DNA of 64,000 nt from Achromobacter piechaudii NBRC 102461 (GTDB lineage: Bacteria > Pseudomonadota > Gammaproteobacteria > Burkholderiales > Burkholderiaceae_B): the NCBI RefSeq assembly GCF_001571245.1, contig NZ_BCTK01000006.1, forward strand, positions 620,001 through 684,000, read 5' to 3'. The notes beneath the pieces are model-generated. The model did no database searches and was not told the DNA's origin. It was given only the letters and a program-made list of their open reading frames with translations. Within the stretch, counting starts at the first letter, position 1; each line of letters opens with the position of its first letter. Below are positions 34,610-43,600 of this stretch, piece after piece. The translations under genes were made by a program, and so were the position numbers.

Positions 34610-35395
34610 ATGACAGATTCCCGTTTTCCGCTGGACGGCCGCCTGCCCGATCTGCTGCGCAGCGGCAAACCCTTGCGCGGCGTCTTCAACGGCTTGCCCA
34701 GCCCGGCCATCGTCGAGATGTGCGCGTACGCCGGCTTTGACTTCATCATTCTCGACAACGAGCATGGCAGCGCCGATCTGGGCATGACCGAGCACATGCT
34801 GCGCGCGGCTCGCGCCACGGGCATCGTGCCGGTGGTGCGCTGCTTCGAGCACGACCTGCCGCGCATCCTGGACATGGGCGCCAGCGCGGTGCAGGTGCCC
34901 ATGGTCGAAAACGCCGAGCAGGCGCGACGGCTGGCCAGCATGGTCCACTACCCGCCACTGGGCCGGCGCGGCAGCGCCTTCAGCACGCGGGCGGCGGGCT
35001 ATGGCGCGTTCGGCGGCGCGGGGCATACGCAGCGCAGCAACGACGGCGTCGCCTTGATCGCCATGATCGAAACCCCCGAAGCCATTGCGGCGGCGGGGCA
35101 GATCGCGGCGGTGGAAGGCGTGGACGCCGTGTTCATCGGCCCCAACGACCTGGCGCACGCGATGGGCCACGGCAGCGATTGGAACGCCGAGCCCGTGCAG
35201 CGCGCCATCGAGCAGGGGCTGCGCGCCATCGCCGGGGCCGGAAAGTGCTCCGGCATCATCGCGTTGACGCCGCAGGACGAAGAACGGTACGGCGCAATGG
35301 GCGCGCGCTATTTCGCCAACGTGTCCACCAGCATCATCACGCGCGCGCTAGCGCAGGCGGCGTCGGCGGGGCGGGATATGTCGTTGCGCTACTGA
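34610..35395 (+). CDS. HpcH/HpaI-family class II aldolase
   Basis: 261-residue TIM-barrel aldolase/citrate-lyase-beta family member. Metal and catalytic residues visible: Arg77 (PVVRCFE), Glu154 (MIETPEAI) and Asp180 (IGPNDLAHAMG), with LDNEHG at 49-54 near the general base. It cleaves a 4-hydroxy-2-oxo acid (or related) to pyruvate and an aldehyde. Last gene of the HisD-like operon, where it would split the oxidised product. AGGAGAC precedes the ATG. Confidence 0.92.
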   Translation: MTDSRFPLDGRLPDLLRSGKPLRGVFNGLPSPAIVEMCAYAGFDFIILDNEHGSADLGMTEHMLRAARATGIVPVVRCFEHDLPRILDMGASAVQVPMVENAEQARRLASMVHYPPLGRRGSAFSTRAAGYGAFGGAGHTQRSNDGVALIAMIETPEAIAAAGQIAAVEGVDAVFIGPNDLAHAMGHGSDWNAEPVQRAIEQGLRAIAGAGKCSGIIALTPQDEERYGAMGARYFANVSTSIITRALAQAASAGRDMSLRY

Positions 35396-35515
35396 GAGGG
35401 GGGCAGATCCATCGTTTTGACGTCCGGCTTTCTAGCCGTGCGCTGTTTGGATCCTGCTCATATCCCGCTCTCGTCGGATTTCGCGGTTCGATCGGCATGC
35501 CAACGCTGTTGCCCG

Positions 35516-36658
35516 CTACGCCACTTCCGGAAGAACGCCCACATATCTTCCGCGCGGGCGGATGACCTGCGCCGTGCCGAGCTGCTCCAGGCAATGCGCC
35601 AGCAGACCGATGCTGCGCGCAGTGGCGAACAGGCCGAAGGCCGCTTCGTCCGGCAGTTTGCAATGCGCGGCCAGTGCGGCAAGCGCCACGTCGATGTTCG
35701 GATGCTGACCCGTCAATTGCGTGGCCTTGTCGATGAAACGCGCGATGACTTCGGGCGGCTCGAATAGCGCCAGCAGCGCCGCCGCGCGCGGATCTCCGTC
35801 GGGATACAGGTGGTGCCCGAAGCCTGCCAATGGCTGACCGGTGGATAGGTAATGCGCGATCACCTGGTCTTCGCCCTGGCGTTCCACTTCATTGAACAGG
35901 GCCTTGACGCGGCCGGAGGCGTCGCCATGCAGGGGGCCGGACAACGTCGTGAGGCCGGACAACAGGCACGCCGGCAGCGACGCGCCGGTAGATGCGGCGA
36001 TGCGCGTGGCGAACGCCGAGCTGGTCAGCTCGTGGTCGACCAGCAGAACCATTGCGGTGCGCAGTTGCTCGGCGGCTTGCGGCGAGAGCTTCCATGCCTG
36101 CGCGAACCGCATATGCAGCGGGCGCTTGCCGTGCTGTGCGCCGAAGGCGTTGGCCAACTGGCCCACCAGGCTCTGGCATTCGCCATGCAGGACTCGCGTC
36201 ATGCGGCCGTGAGTGGAGTGGCCCGTCGCGGCCAGCGTGGCCAGCGACGTGAAGGCAGCCACGCGGCCCGGCGAGGCGACGCGCGCAGCCGATGAAAAAT
36301 CTGCCTGCTGATCTGAATCCCACAACAACTGCGCGGCCTCTTCGAGGCTGGCAGAGCCGGCCAGCGCCACCGCGTCGTGGCCTCGGTAATACAGGCGCTG
36401 CCGGTGGAAGGTGGAGATGGCCGTAGGGATGCTGGGCTCGGCGCCGAACAGCGTGTTGGTGGCCAGCGTTTCGTGCTTGCGGCCGGCTTGCTTGCGCTTG
36501 GCCAACGCGGCAACGTCTTCCGCCCGGTAGAGGCTGCGGCGCGTATCGGCCGGATCGGGCATGACTTCCAGCTTGCCGCGACTGACGTAGGCGTAGATGG
36601 TTTGCGGCCGGACGCCCAGTTGGCTGCACGCGTCCGACATTGAAATCCACGATCCCAT
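35516..36658 (-). CDS. MerR/excisionase-type DNA-binding domain fused to a citrate synthase
   Basis: 380-residue fusion. Residues about 4-55 form a winged HTH (SMSDACSQLGVRPQTIYAYVSRGKL, wing DPADTRRSLYRAEDV) like MerR or excisionase proteins. Residues about 80-375 are a type II citrate synthase fold. The catalytic residues are kept: His244 (GPLHG), His282 (GFGHHLYPDGDPRA) and Asp323 (PNID), plus RSIGLLAHCLEQ and the CoA-side RGRYVG. It lacks the long N-terminus of ordinary GltA. It may be an enzyme that senses its substrate and binds DNA, or a regulator using the fold as a CoA-ester/oxoacid sensor. ATG 36658 chosen over a TTG five codons upstream. It is divergent from the dehydrogenase operon with a dyad-rich gap. 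Confidence 0.9.
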   Translation of the reverse strand: MGSWISMSDACSQLGVRPQTIYAYVSRGKLEVMPDPADTRRSLYRAEDVAALAKRKQAGRKHETLATNTLFGAEPSIPTAISTFHRQRLYYRGHDAVALAGSASLEEAAQLLWDSDQQADFSSAARVASPGRVAAFTSLATLAATGHSTHGRMTRVLHGECQSLVGQLANAFGAQHGKRPLHMRFAQAWKLSPQAAEQLRTAMVLLVDHELTSSAFATRIAASTGASLPACLLSGLTTLSGPLHGDASGRVKALFNEVERQGEDQVIAHYLSTGQPLAGFGHHLYPDGDPRAAALLALFEPPEVIARFIDKATQLTGQHPNIDVALAALAAHCKLPDEAAFGLFATARSIGLLAHCLEQLGTAQVIRPRGRYVGVLPEVA

Positions 36659-36667
36659 GGTGTTCCG

Positions 36668-36713
36668 TAGCAAAGTTTATATGTTGATTTTATAGATCAA
36701 TATTGCTTTGCTA
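36668..36713. promoter_or_regulatory. nested inverted repeats in the citrate-synthase-fusion promoter
   Basis: TAGCAAAG (36668-36675) and CTTTGCTA (36706-36713) are exact inverses; between them TTGAT (36684-36688) and ATCAA (36696-36700) form an inner pair. The segment is strikingly AT-rich in a GC-rich genome and begins 10 bases upstream of the fusion's start codon, in the gap shared with the plus operon at 36787. It is the obvious binding site for the adjacent HTH domain. Confidence 0.6.
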
Positions 36714-36786
36714 ATCAATCATTAAATACCATGGAATCAATGTCTAACGCGGCCCTCAGCGGGTCCTCAATCAGAGCCGAACCGAT

Positions 36787-37740
36787 ATGAAGCCTCAGGT
36801 CCTGCAACTCAATCCCATCCTGATCCCGGCGGTGAACGACGAGCTCGCCTCGCTGTACCAGGTGCACAAGTTTTTCGAGATCGCGGACCAGCAGGCGTGG
36901 CTGCGCGAGCACGGCGCGCAGATCGCCGCCGTCATCACGGGCGGCCATACCGGTATCTCGCGGGCAATGCTGGAGCAGCTGCCCGGTGTGAAAGTCGTGG
37001 CGGTGAACGGCGTGGGCACCGACGCGGTGGACCTGGCCTATTGCCGGGCGCGCGCGCTGCCCGTCACGGCGACGTTGGGCGCGTTGACCGAAGACGTTGC
37101 CGACTTGGCGATCGGCCTGTTGATCGCCGCCTGCCGCAATCTGTGCGCGGGCGATCGCTTTGTGCGTGAAGGTCTGTGGGAGCAATTTCCCTCTCCCAGC
37201 GCCATCCCGCTCGCGCGCCGCTTCAGCGGCATGCGTGTAGGCATCGTCGGCATGGGGCGCGTTGGCCGCGCCGTCGCCACGCGGGCGGCGGCCTTCGGCT
37301 GCCAGATTCGCTATACCGACTTGCGCGCGATGGATGACGTGTCCAATGAATTCGTACCGGACCTGATCGAGTTGGCGCGGGTGTCGGATGCGCTGGTGTT
37401 GAGCGCCGCGGCCGACAAGGCCGAGGGCATCGTCAATGCGGCAGTGCTGGATGCTTTAGGGCCGCGCGGCTTTCTGGTGAACGTGGCGCGCGGCCGGCTG
37501 GTCAACGAGGCAGACCTGACCGAAGCGCTGGTCGCAGGTCGCATCGCGGGCGCGGGGCTGGACGTCTTCGTCGACGAACCGCGCGTGCCGCAAGCGCTTC
37601 GCCAATCGGATCGCGCCACGCTACAGGCGCATCGCGCCAGCGCTACCTGGGAGACGCGCGCGACGATGGGCCAGATGGTGCTGGACAGCATCGCGCAGGC
37701 TCTGGCGGGCGAGCGCCCGGCGATGAGCCTGACGACCTGA
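36787..37740 (+). CDS. D-2-hydroxyacid dehydrogenase family protein
   Basis: 317-residue NAD(P)-dependent dehydrogenase of the hydroxypyruvate/glyoxylate reductase group. Rossmann motif VGIVGMGRVGRAV at about 155-167, Arg in VNVARGRLVNE, acidic residue in LDVFVDEPRVP and the catalytic His in LQAHRASATWETR. Compared with the enzyme at 4299-5222 it is a distant paralogue. First gene of a plus operon (FAH hydrolase, SDR, Bug) divergent from the HTH-citrate synthase. It would turn a 2-hydroxy acid into a 2-oxo acid or the reverse. Confidence 0.9.
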   Translation: MKPQVLQLNPILIPAVNDELASLYQVHKFFEIADQQAWLREHGAQIAAVITGGHTGISRAMLEQLPGVKVVAVNGVGTDAVDLAYCRARALPVTATLGALTEDVADLAIGLLIAACRNLCAGDRFVREGLWEQFPSPSAIPLARRFSGMRVGIVGMGRVGRAVATRAAAFGCQIRYTDLRAMDDVSNEFVPDLIELARVSDALVLSAAADKAEGIVNAAVLDALGPRGFLVNVARGRLVNEADLTEALVAGRIAGAGLDVFVDEPRVPQALRQSDRATLQAHRASATWETRATMGQMVLDSIAQALAGERPAMSLTT

Positions 37741-37767
37741 GTCGCGGCCCGCATCTTGAAGACCATC

Positions 37768-38466
37768 ATGACGGATCTCGTCTTTCCCGCCCTTGCCCCG
37801 ACCACGCTGCCTATTGCTGGACGCACCGATCGCTTTCCCGTGGCGCGGGTGTTCTGCATCGGCCGCAACTATCGCTGGCTGCCTGACGAAGCCCGGCCTG
37901 CGCGGATGCCGGCCTGGTTCATGAAGCCCGCCAGCGCGGTGTACGCGGCCAGCGGCGTGCTGCCGTATCCCGCCGACACAACGGACTATTGCCACGAGAT
38001 TGAACTGGTCGTGGCGATAGGCCAGGGCGGAAAGAACATTGCCCCCGATGAGGTCGACGCGCGCCACGTGTGGGGTTACGCGGCCGGATTGGATATGACG
38101 CGGCGCGACCTTCAGCAGCTGGCCAAGCGGGAGGGAGGTCCGTGGGAGCCCGCCAAAGCGTTCGACCATTCAGCGCCTTGCACGCCGATCGTGCCCGTCG
38201 CCTCTTGTGGCCACCCCCGCGCAGGCGCGCTATGGCTGGCCGTCAACGGAGAGGAGCGCCAGCGCGCGGACCTGTCGGGCCTGCTGTGGCCGGTGCCGGA
38301 ACTGGTGGCGATGCTGTCGCGATCGGTGGCGCTTCTGCCCGGCGACCTGATCTTTACCGGCACGCCGGCGGGCGTGGGCCCGTTGGCGTGCGGCGACGTG
38401 GTGAACGCTGGCGTGGCGGGCATCGGAACATTCAACATGACCGTCGCGGCGGGCCCGAACGCCTGA
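37768..38466 (+). CDS. fumarylacetoacetate hydrolase (FAH)-family protein
   Basis: 232-residue FAH-fold enzyme. The metal ligands are visible as Glu-x-Glu in [10 protein letters not shown] and the Asp in [17 protein letters not shown] and [11 protein letters not shown] are standard. The family includes fumarylpyruvate hydrolases, oxaloacetate decarboxylases and hydratases of oxo-enoates. ATG at 37768 chosen over a TTG at 37756. It is 27 bases after the hydroxyacid dehydrogenase, so an oxo-diacid made there may be its substrate. Confidence 0.9.
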   Translation: MTDLVFPALAPTTLPIAGRTDRFPVARVFCIGRNYRWLPDEARPARMPAWFMKPASAVYAASGVLPYPADTTDYCHEIELVVAIGQGGKNIAPDEVDARHVWGYAAGLDMTRRDLQQLAKREGGPWEPAKAFDHSAPCTPIVPVASCGHPRAGALWLAVNGEERQRADLSGLLWPVPELVAMLSRSVALLPGDLIFTGTPAGVGPLACGDVVNAGVAGIGTFNMTVAAGPNA

Positions 38467-38524
38467 TCGCGTAGACCTTTTCTTCAATCGTTGTGCGCAT
38501 TTGAACCGCACCAGGAGCCTTCCC

Positions 38525-39289
38525 TTGAACGCAAGCATTAAGCAGAAAATCGCCTTGGTCACCGGCGCTGGCAGCGGCGTGGGCCGCGTGACCGCCTTGG
38601 CCTTGTTGAACGATGGCTGGACGGTCGTGCTGGCCGGCCGTCGTGCCGACCCGCTACAGACGTTGCAGGCCGAGGCCCAGGCGCTAGGCCGGACGGCCCT
38701 GGCGGTGCCCACTGACGTCACCAGCCCGGAAAGCGTCGACGCCTTGTTTCACACCATCGAAAGCCGCTTCGGCCGGCTCGACCTGCTGTTCAACAATGCC
38801 GGCGTGAACGCGCCTGCCGTGCCCATCGACGAACTGCCGCTGGAGAAATGGTTCAACGCCATCAATACCAACGTGACCGGCGTGTTCCTGTGCGCCCGCG
38901 CGGCCTTTGGATTGATGCGCCGCCAGTCACCGCAGGGTGGCCGCATCATCAACAACGGATCTATCTCTGCGCATACGCCGCGCCCCTACACGGCCCCCTA
39001 CACCGCCAGCAAGCACGCGGTGACGGGGCTGACCAAGGCGCTGTCGCTGGATGGCCGCGCGTTCAACATCGTGGCCGGGCAGATCGACATCGGCAACGCG
39101 CTGACCGAGTTGTCCGAACGCATGACGCGCGGCGTGTTGCAAGCTAACGGCAGCGTCGCGCCGGAGCCGATGATGGACGCCGCGCACGTGGCCAATGCGG
39201 TGCGCCACATGGCCTCGCTGCCCCTGGACGCCAACGTTCTCACCATGACCGTCATGGCCAGCGCCATGCCCTTCACCGGGCGCGGCTGA
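38525..39289 (+). CDS. short-chain dehydrogenase/reductase (SDR), TTG start
   Basis: 254-residue SDR. I start it at the TTG at 38525, since AGGAG stands seven bases upstream and the protein then opens [20 protein letters not shown]; an earlier in-frame TTG at 38501 has no ribosome site. [10 protein letters not shown], Ser in [11 protein letters not shown], Tyr/Lys in [10 protein letters not shown]. Catalysis and fold are classical. Third gene of the hydroxyacid-FAH-SDR-Bug operon. Confidence 0.9.
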   Translation: MNASIKQKIALVTGAGSGVGRVTALALLNDGWTVVLAGRRADPLQTLQAEAQALGRTALAVPTDVTSPESVDALFHTIESRFGRLDLLFNNAGVNAPAVPIDELPLEKWFNAINTNVTGVFLCARAAFGLMRRQSPQGGRIINNGSISAHTPRPYTAPYTASKHAVTGLTKALSLDGRAFNIVAGQIDIGNALTELSERMTRGVLQANGSVAPEPMMDAAHVANAVRHMASLPLDANVLTMTVMASAMPFTGRG

Positions 39290-39369
39290 GGCCCCACCGC
39301 GCCCTCGGGTGCAGTACGCCGGGGGCGCCTCACAGAGTTGACTGAAGTTGACCACCCGAGGAGACAAGC

Positions 39370-40344
39370 ATGACCTTCACTACCCTGGCCAAGACCCTGG
39401 CCTTTTCGGCAGCCCTTGCCGCCGCGCCTGGCCTGGCCACGGCGCAGAACTATCCCTCCCGTCCCATCAGCATCATCGTGCCCGCGCCGCCCGGCGGCGG
39501 CATCGACATGATCGCGCGCGTCGTGGGCGAAAAGCTCTCGGCGTCGCTTGGCCAGCCCGTCATCGTCGATAACCGGCCGGGCGCGTCCAACAACCTGGGC
39601 ACCGCGCTGCTGGCCAACGCCAAGCCGGACGGCTACACCATCGGCATCGTGGGCGGCAGCCACAACATCAACAAGTACCTGTTCAAACACCTGGGCTGGG
39701 ACCCGCAAAAGAGTTTCGAGCCCATCGTCTACACCCACGAGATTCCCCTGGTGTTCTCGGTGTATCCGAAGATCCCGGTCAAGACCCTGCCGGAACTCGT
39801 TGACTGGATGAAGGCGCATCCCGACGATGCCAAGGTCGCCACGTCGGGCCGAGGCAGCGCGCAGGAAATGGCCGCCGAGATGTTCCGCATGGTCAGTGGC
39901 GCGCCGATGCTGATGATTCCGTACAAGGGCTCGTCGGCCGCGCACCCCGACCTGCTGGCCGGGCGCACGGTGTTGTACATCGACACGCTGAGCGCCATGC
40001 AGGAACAGGTCAAGGCGGGCAACGTGCGTGCTGTCGCGATCTCGACCGCCAAGCGCGCCAAGGCGCTGCCCGACGTCCCGACCGCGCAGGAGCAAGGCCT
40101 GCAAGGCTACGACGCCAACACCAACGGCGGTTTCCTCGCGCCGGCCGGCACGCCCAAGGAGATCATTGCGAAGCTCAATACCGAGATCAACGCCGCGCTG
40201 AAGCAGCCGGCCGTGCGCGCCAAGCTGGAGGCAGCGGGCATCGAGGTCCAGGGCGGCACGCCAGAACAGTATGCGGCGCTGATCCAGTCCGACCTGGACA
40301 AATGGGGCAAGGTGGTGAAGCAGGCGGGCATTCAGGCGGAGTGA
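39370..40344 (+). CDS. Bug-family tripartite tricarboxylate transporter binding protein
   Basis: 324-residue TctC/Bug protein with signal peptide MTFTTLAKTLAFSAALAAAPGLATAQ. Motifs YPSRPISIIVPAPPGGGIDMIARVV, VIVDNRPGASNNLGTALLANAKPDGYTIG and PYKGSSAAHPDLLAGRTV. GAGGAGAC lies just ahead of the ATG. Last gene of the plus operon, 80 bases after the SDR, and followed by a 12-bp hairpin. The VPAPPGGG variant and VDN instead of VEN separate it from the other seven Bug proteins here. Confidence 0.93.
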   Translation: MTFTTLAKTLAFSAALAAAPGLATAQNYPSRPISIIVPAPPGGGIDMIARVVGEKLSASLGQPVIVDNRPGASNNLGTALLANAKPDGYTIGIVGGSHNINKYLFKHLGWDPQKSFEPIVYTHEIPLVFSVYPKIPVKTLPELVDWMKAHPDDAKVATSGRGSAQEMAAEMFRMVSGAPMLMIPYKGSSAAHPDLLAGRTVLYIDTLSAMQEQVKAGNVRAVAISTAKRAKALPDVPTAQEQGLQGYDANTNGGFLAPAGTPKEIIAKLNTEINAALKQPAVRAKLEAAGIEVQGGTPEQYAALIQSDLDKWGKVVKQAGIQAE

Positions 40345-40361
40345 TGGTCCGACGATGAAGC

Positions 40362-40394
40362 GAGACGACGGGCCATGGATACGCCCGTCGTCTC
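40362..40394 (+). terminator. 12-bp perfect hairpin after the Bug gene (candidate terminator)
   Basis: GAGACGACGGGC and GCCCGTCGTCTC pair exactly around a 9-base loop, starting 18 bases after the stop codon. No U-tract follows, so it may be a rho-assisted end or an mRNA 3' stabiliser. Confidence 0.55.
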
Positions 40395-40692
40395 CGGGAT
40401 GCCGGGGGGCGCATCCGTTGTGCGCGTGCATTGCGCGAGGGTTTGGAATGCTCGGAAGGATGTAATCGCTGCCTGATGGGCACGCCGCGCACAGGCAAAT
40501 GAAACATAATGTTTGCCGATGTTGTTTATGCTTACGAAGTTAAGCATTTATTAGATACACTTTGTCGCTGCGCGTAGCGCGTCTCACGCCATGAGTCGGG
40601 CCGGAATTGCTGTCTGCCATTCCGACATCGCCCATCAATCCTCACTGGCAACCGCATTCCCCCTCGCAATCCCACCCACCGAGAAGGTATCC
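40395..40692 (+). promoter_or_regulatory. AT-rich promoter region of the giant autotransporter with two dyads
   Basis: The gap before the autotransporter has no gene. From about 40500 to 40565 it is AT-rich and contains AAACAT-A-ATGTTT (40502-40514) and ATGCTTA-N6-TAAGCAT (40528-40547), both perfect inverted repeats. These look like regulator sites near the promoter. GAGAAGG (40681-40687) is the ribosome site that sets the start at 40693. Confidence 0.5.
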
Positions 40693-43600
40693 ATGCGCTC
40701 TCCTTTTGCCGCATACAAGCTGAAACGTAAGCCCAGCTATCTGGCCCTGTTGGCTGCAAGCTGTCTGCCGCTGGCCGGCACACCCACCATGGCGGCCAGC
40801 CTGCTGCTTGGCAATGGCGGCAACGGGGGCGTTTCAGCCATGGACCCATCTAGTTCGGCGGGCGGCGGCGGCGGTATCGGCGGGGGCGGTGCCGGTGGGG
40901 GTTCGGCGATCAGCGGCGGCGCAGGCGGCGGCCTTGTGCAAGGCGGCTACGGAGTCATCGGCATTAACTCCGCAGGGGCAAGCAACAGCGGCACCGATGG
41001 CGGCGCTGGCGGCGCGTCGGGGATGTTGGGCGGGCAGGCCGGCGTGGGAGGGGGAGGCGGTGCTGGCGGCACCCCCGGCGCGACAGGTGTGGGCGGCAGT
41101 GGTGGCGCGGCCATGGGCGGCGGCGGCGGCTTCGTTGTCGGCAACTTGGGGAGCTCGGGCGGCGACGGCAGCCCCATCGTCCGCATCGATGGCACATCTT
41201 TCTCGGGCATGTCCGGGCAGGGCGCACAAGCGGCCTCCAACGGCAACATCACGTCGTCGGCTGTCTACGACTATGTCGGCGTCGGCGGGGGCGGGGGCGG
41301 GGCGGGCTCCTCGGCATCGGGCGGCAACGGCGCCGACGGCACCCTGTTCGTCAGCGGCACGAGCCTGACGGTCAACCGTTCGCTGCTGCTGGGCGGTGCG
41401 GGCGGAGGCCGCGGCCCCGGCGGCATCGGCGGCAGGGGCGGGGACGGCACGTTGACGCTGTCTAGCGCCACACTGTCCGTGGCCGACACGCTGCTGGTCG
41501 GCGGTGCGGGTGGCGGCGGGGCGTTGCTGTCGCTGCCAGGCGGCCAAGGTGGCGACGGCACGCTGAACATCCGCGGTTATTCCACCCTCTCCATCGGCAG
41601 CGGGGCGCGTCTGATCGTGGGCGGCGGCACGGGTGGCGGCACCGGGGTGTTCAACCTGGGCCTGGGCACGGCGGACTTCGCGGGTGGTGGTGCGTTCACC
41701 ATCAATGAGAATGGCACGCTCAATATCGGCAATGAAACGCCCGGCGCGACCACGGCCGGCTCGATTGCCAACCTGGGCGTATTGGTCAACGACGGCCGGA
41801 TCAATTTCAATCAGAACAGCTCCGTCGACCCGTACTACGTGCTCCCGGGCATCAGTGGAACCGGCTCCGTGACGGTCAATAGCCAAAGCACGACGGTGCT
41901 GCTGGGCAACAGCAGTTATACGGGCGGGACAACCGTGTCCGGAGGCACCCTGCAAGTTGGCGCGAATGGCACCTCGGGTTCGATCGCGGGCGATGTCGTC
42001 AACAATGCGTGGCTCAGTTTCCGCCGCAGCGACACCCTCGATTACGCGGGCGCGATCAGCGGCAGCGGCAACGTGAGCTGGGAAGGCTCGGGCACGCTGC
42101 GGCTCACGGGCGCCAGCAACTACGCAGGAAATACTTACGCGACCCGCGGCGTCATGGAAGTTACGGGGGCAGGCGCGCGCTTGGGCAGCGCGACTTCGTG
42201 GATAAGCATCGGGTCATCGGCCGATGCGACCTTCAAGCTGAACGGCGGTGCGCACCTGGTGTCCTCGGACATCGAGATCGGCTCGATGTATCGCGGCACC
42301 GCCATCGTCTCCGGGCAGGATACGTCATGGACGTCCGGCTACTTCTATATCGGTGTAGGCGGGTCCGGCGAACTGCGTTTGCTCGATGGCGCGCAACTGG
42401 ACGCGACGCGCAGCTTCGTGGGCACCTACTCCGATGGCGTGGCGCTTGCCTCGGGCGCGAACACCGTGTGGAACAGCACCACCGGGATCCTGCTGGGCAA
42501 TACTGCCGGCATGAGGGGCACCCTGAACATCCAGCAAGGGGCGACGGTAAACACTTCGCGCGTCGAGATTGGCGGTATGGGCGGCGACCTCTTTCTTTAT
42601 GGCAGCGACCCCAACGCGCGAAGCGTGCTGACGACAGGGCCGATCATTCTTCATGCCGGCACGGCGATGAGCACCGTCAATATCGATGGCGGCATTCTGC
42701 GGGCCGCGTTCGCCGAAGCCGACATGTTCCAGGGGTTTGCTCCGAGCCAGGTCACTCTGGGCTCCAACGGCATGTACTTCGATTCCAACAGCTTTCAAAC
42801 CGGCATTGGAACCGTGCTGGGCGGCGTCGGTGGCTTGAACAAAACGGGCGCGGGCACTTTGACCCTGAGTGGCGCCAACACCTATGCGGGCGGCACCGGC
42901 ATCCAGGGCGGCACGCTGTCGGTCTCGTCGGACGCCAACCTGGGTGCGGCCAACGGGGCGCTGACGTTCAGCGGCGGCACGCTGGCCACGACTGCAAGCT
43001 TCGATACGAATCGCAATGCCGTCGTGACGCAGGCTTCCGCCATCAACGTGGCGGCGGGCACGCAATTTGGCGTGAATGGCATGATCATCGGCACGGGCGC
43101 GCTCAGGAAACTGGGCACCGGCACGCTGGTGTTGAATGGCGTGAATACGCCGAACTGGAACGTCGATGCCGGCAAGCTCGTCAGCGACGTGTTTCACTTT
43201 ACCGCCAACGCCGCGATCGGCGCGGCGGGCACGCTGAGTTTTACGCAAACGGTCGATGGCGATTACGCCGGCCAGATTTCCGGCAACGGCACGTTCGAGA
43301 AAACCGGAACCGGCGCGCTCAGCCTGAATGCCGACAGTAGCAGTTTCACCGGCACTACCCGCGTGCCGACCGGCACGCTGATCGTGACCAATCGCTTGGG
43401 CGGCAACGTGGATCTGGCAAGTGGCCGCTTGCACGTGACCGGCACCTTGGGCGGCAACGCCATCATCGGCAATGGCGCCATGCTGTCCGGCACCGGCACC
43501 ATCGCCCAGAACGCTACGCTGACGGGCGCGACGCTGCAAGGCGCGCAGGGCCGCAAGCTGCAGATAGGCGGCGACCTGATGCTGGACAACGCCAGCCGGG

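Noticed and set aside
40947..41570. Proline-rich antisense frames opposite the Gly-rich autotransporter head
   Set aside because: Poly-Pro is the direct complement of Gly codons and carries no start context.
41050..41640. Gly-rich DNA as a CRISPR-like or satellite repeat
   Set aside because: Repetition is at the codon level within an open reading frame, with no constant repeat and spacer pattern.
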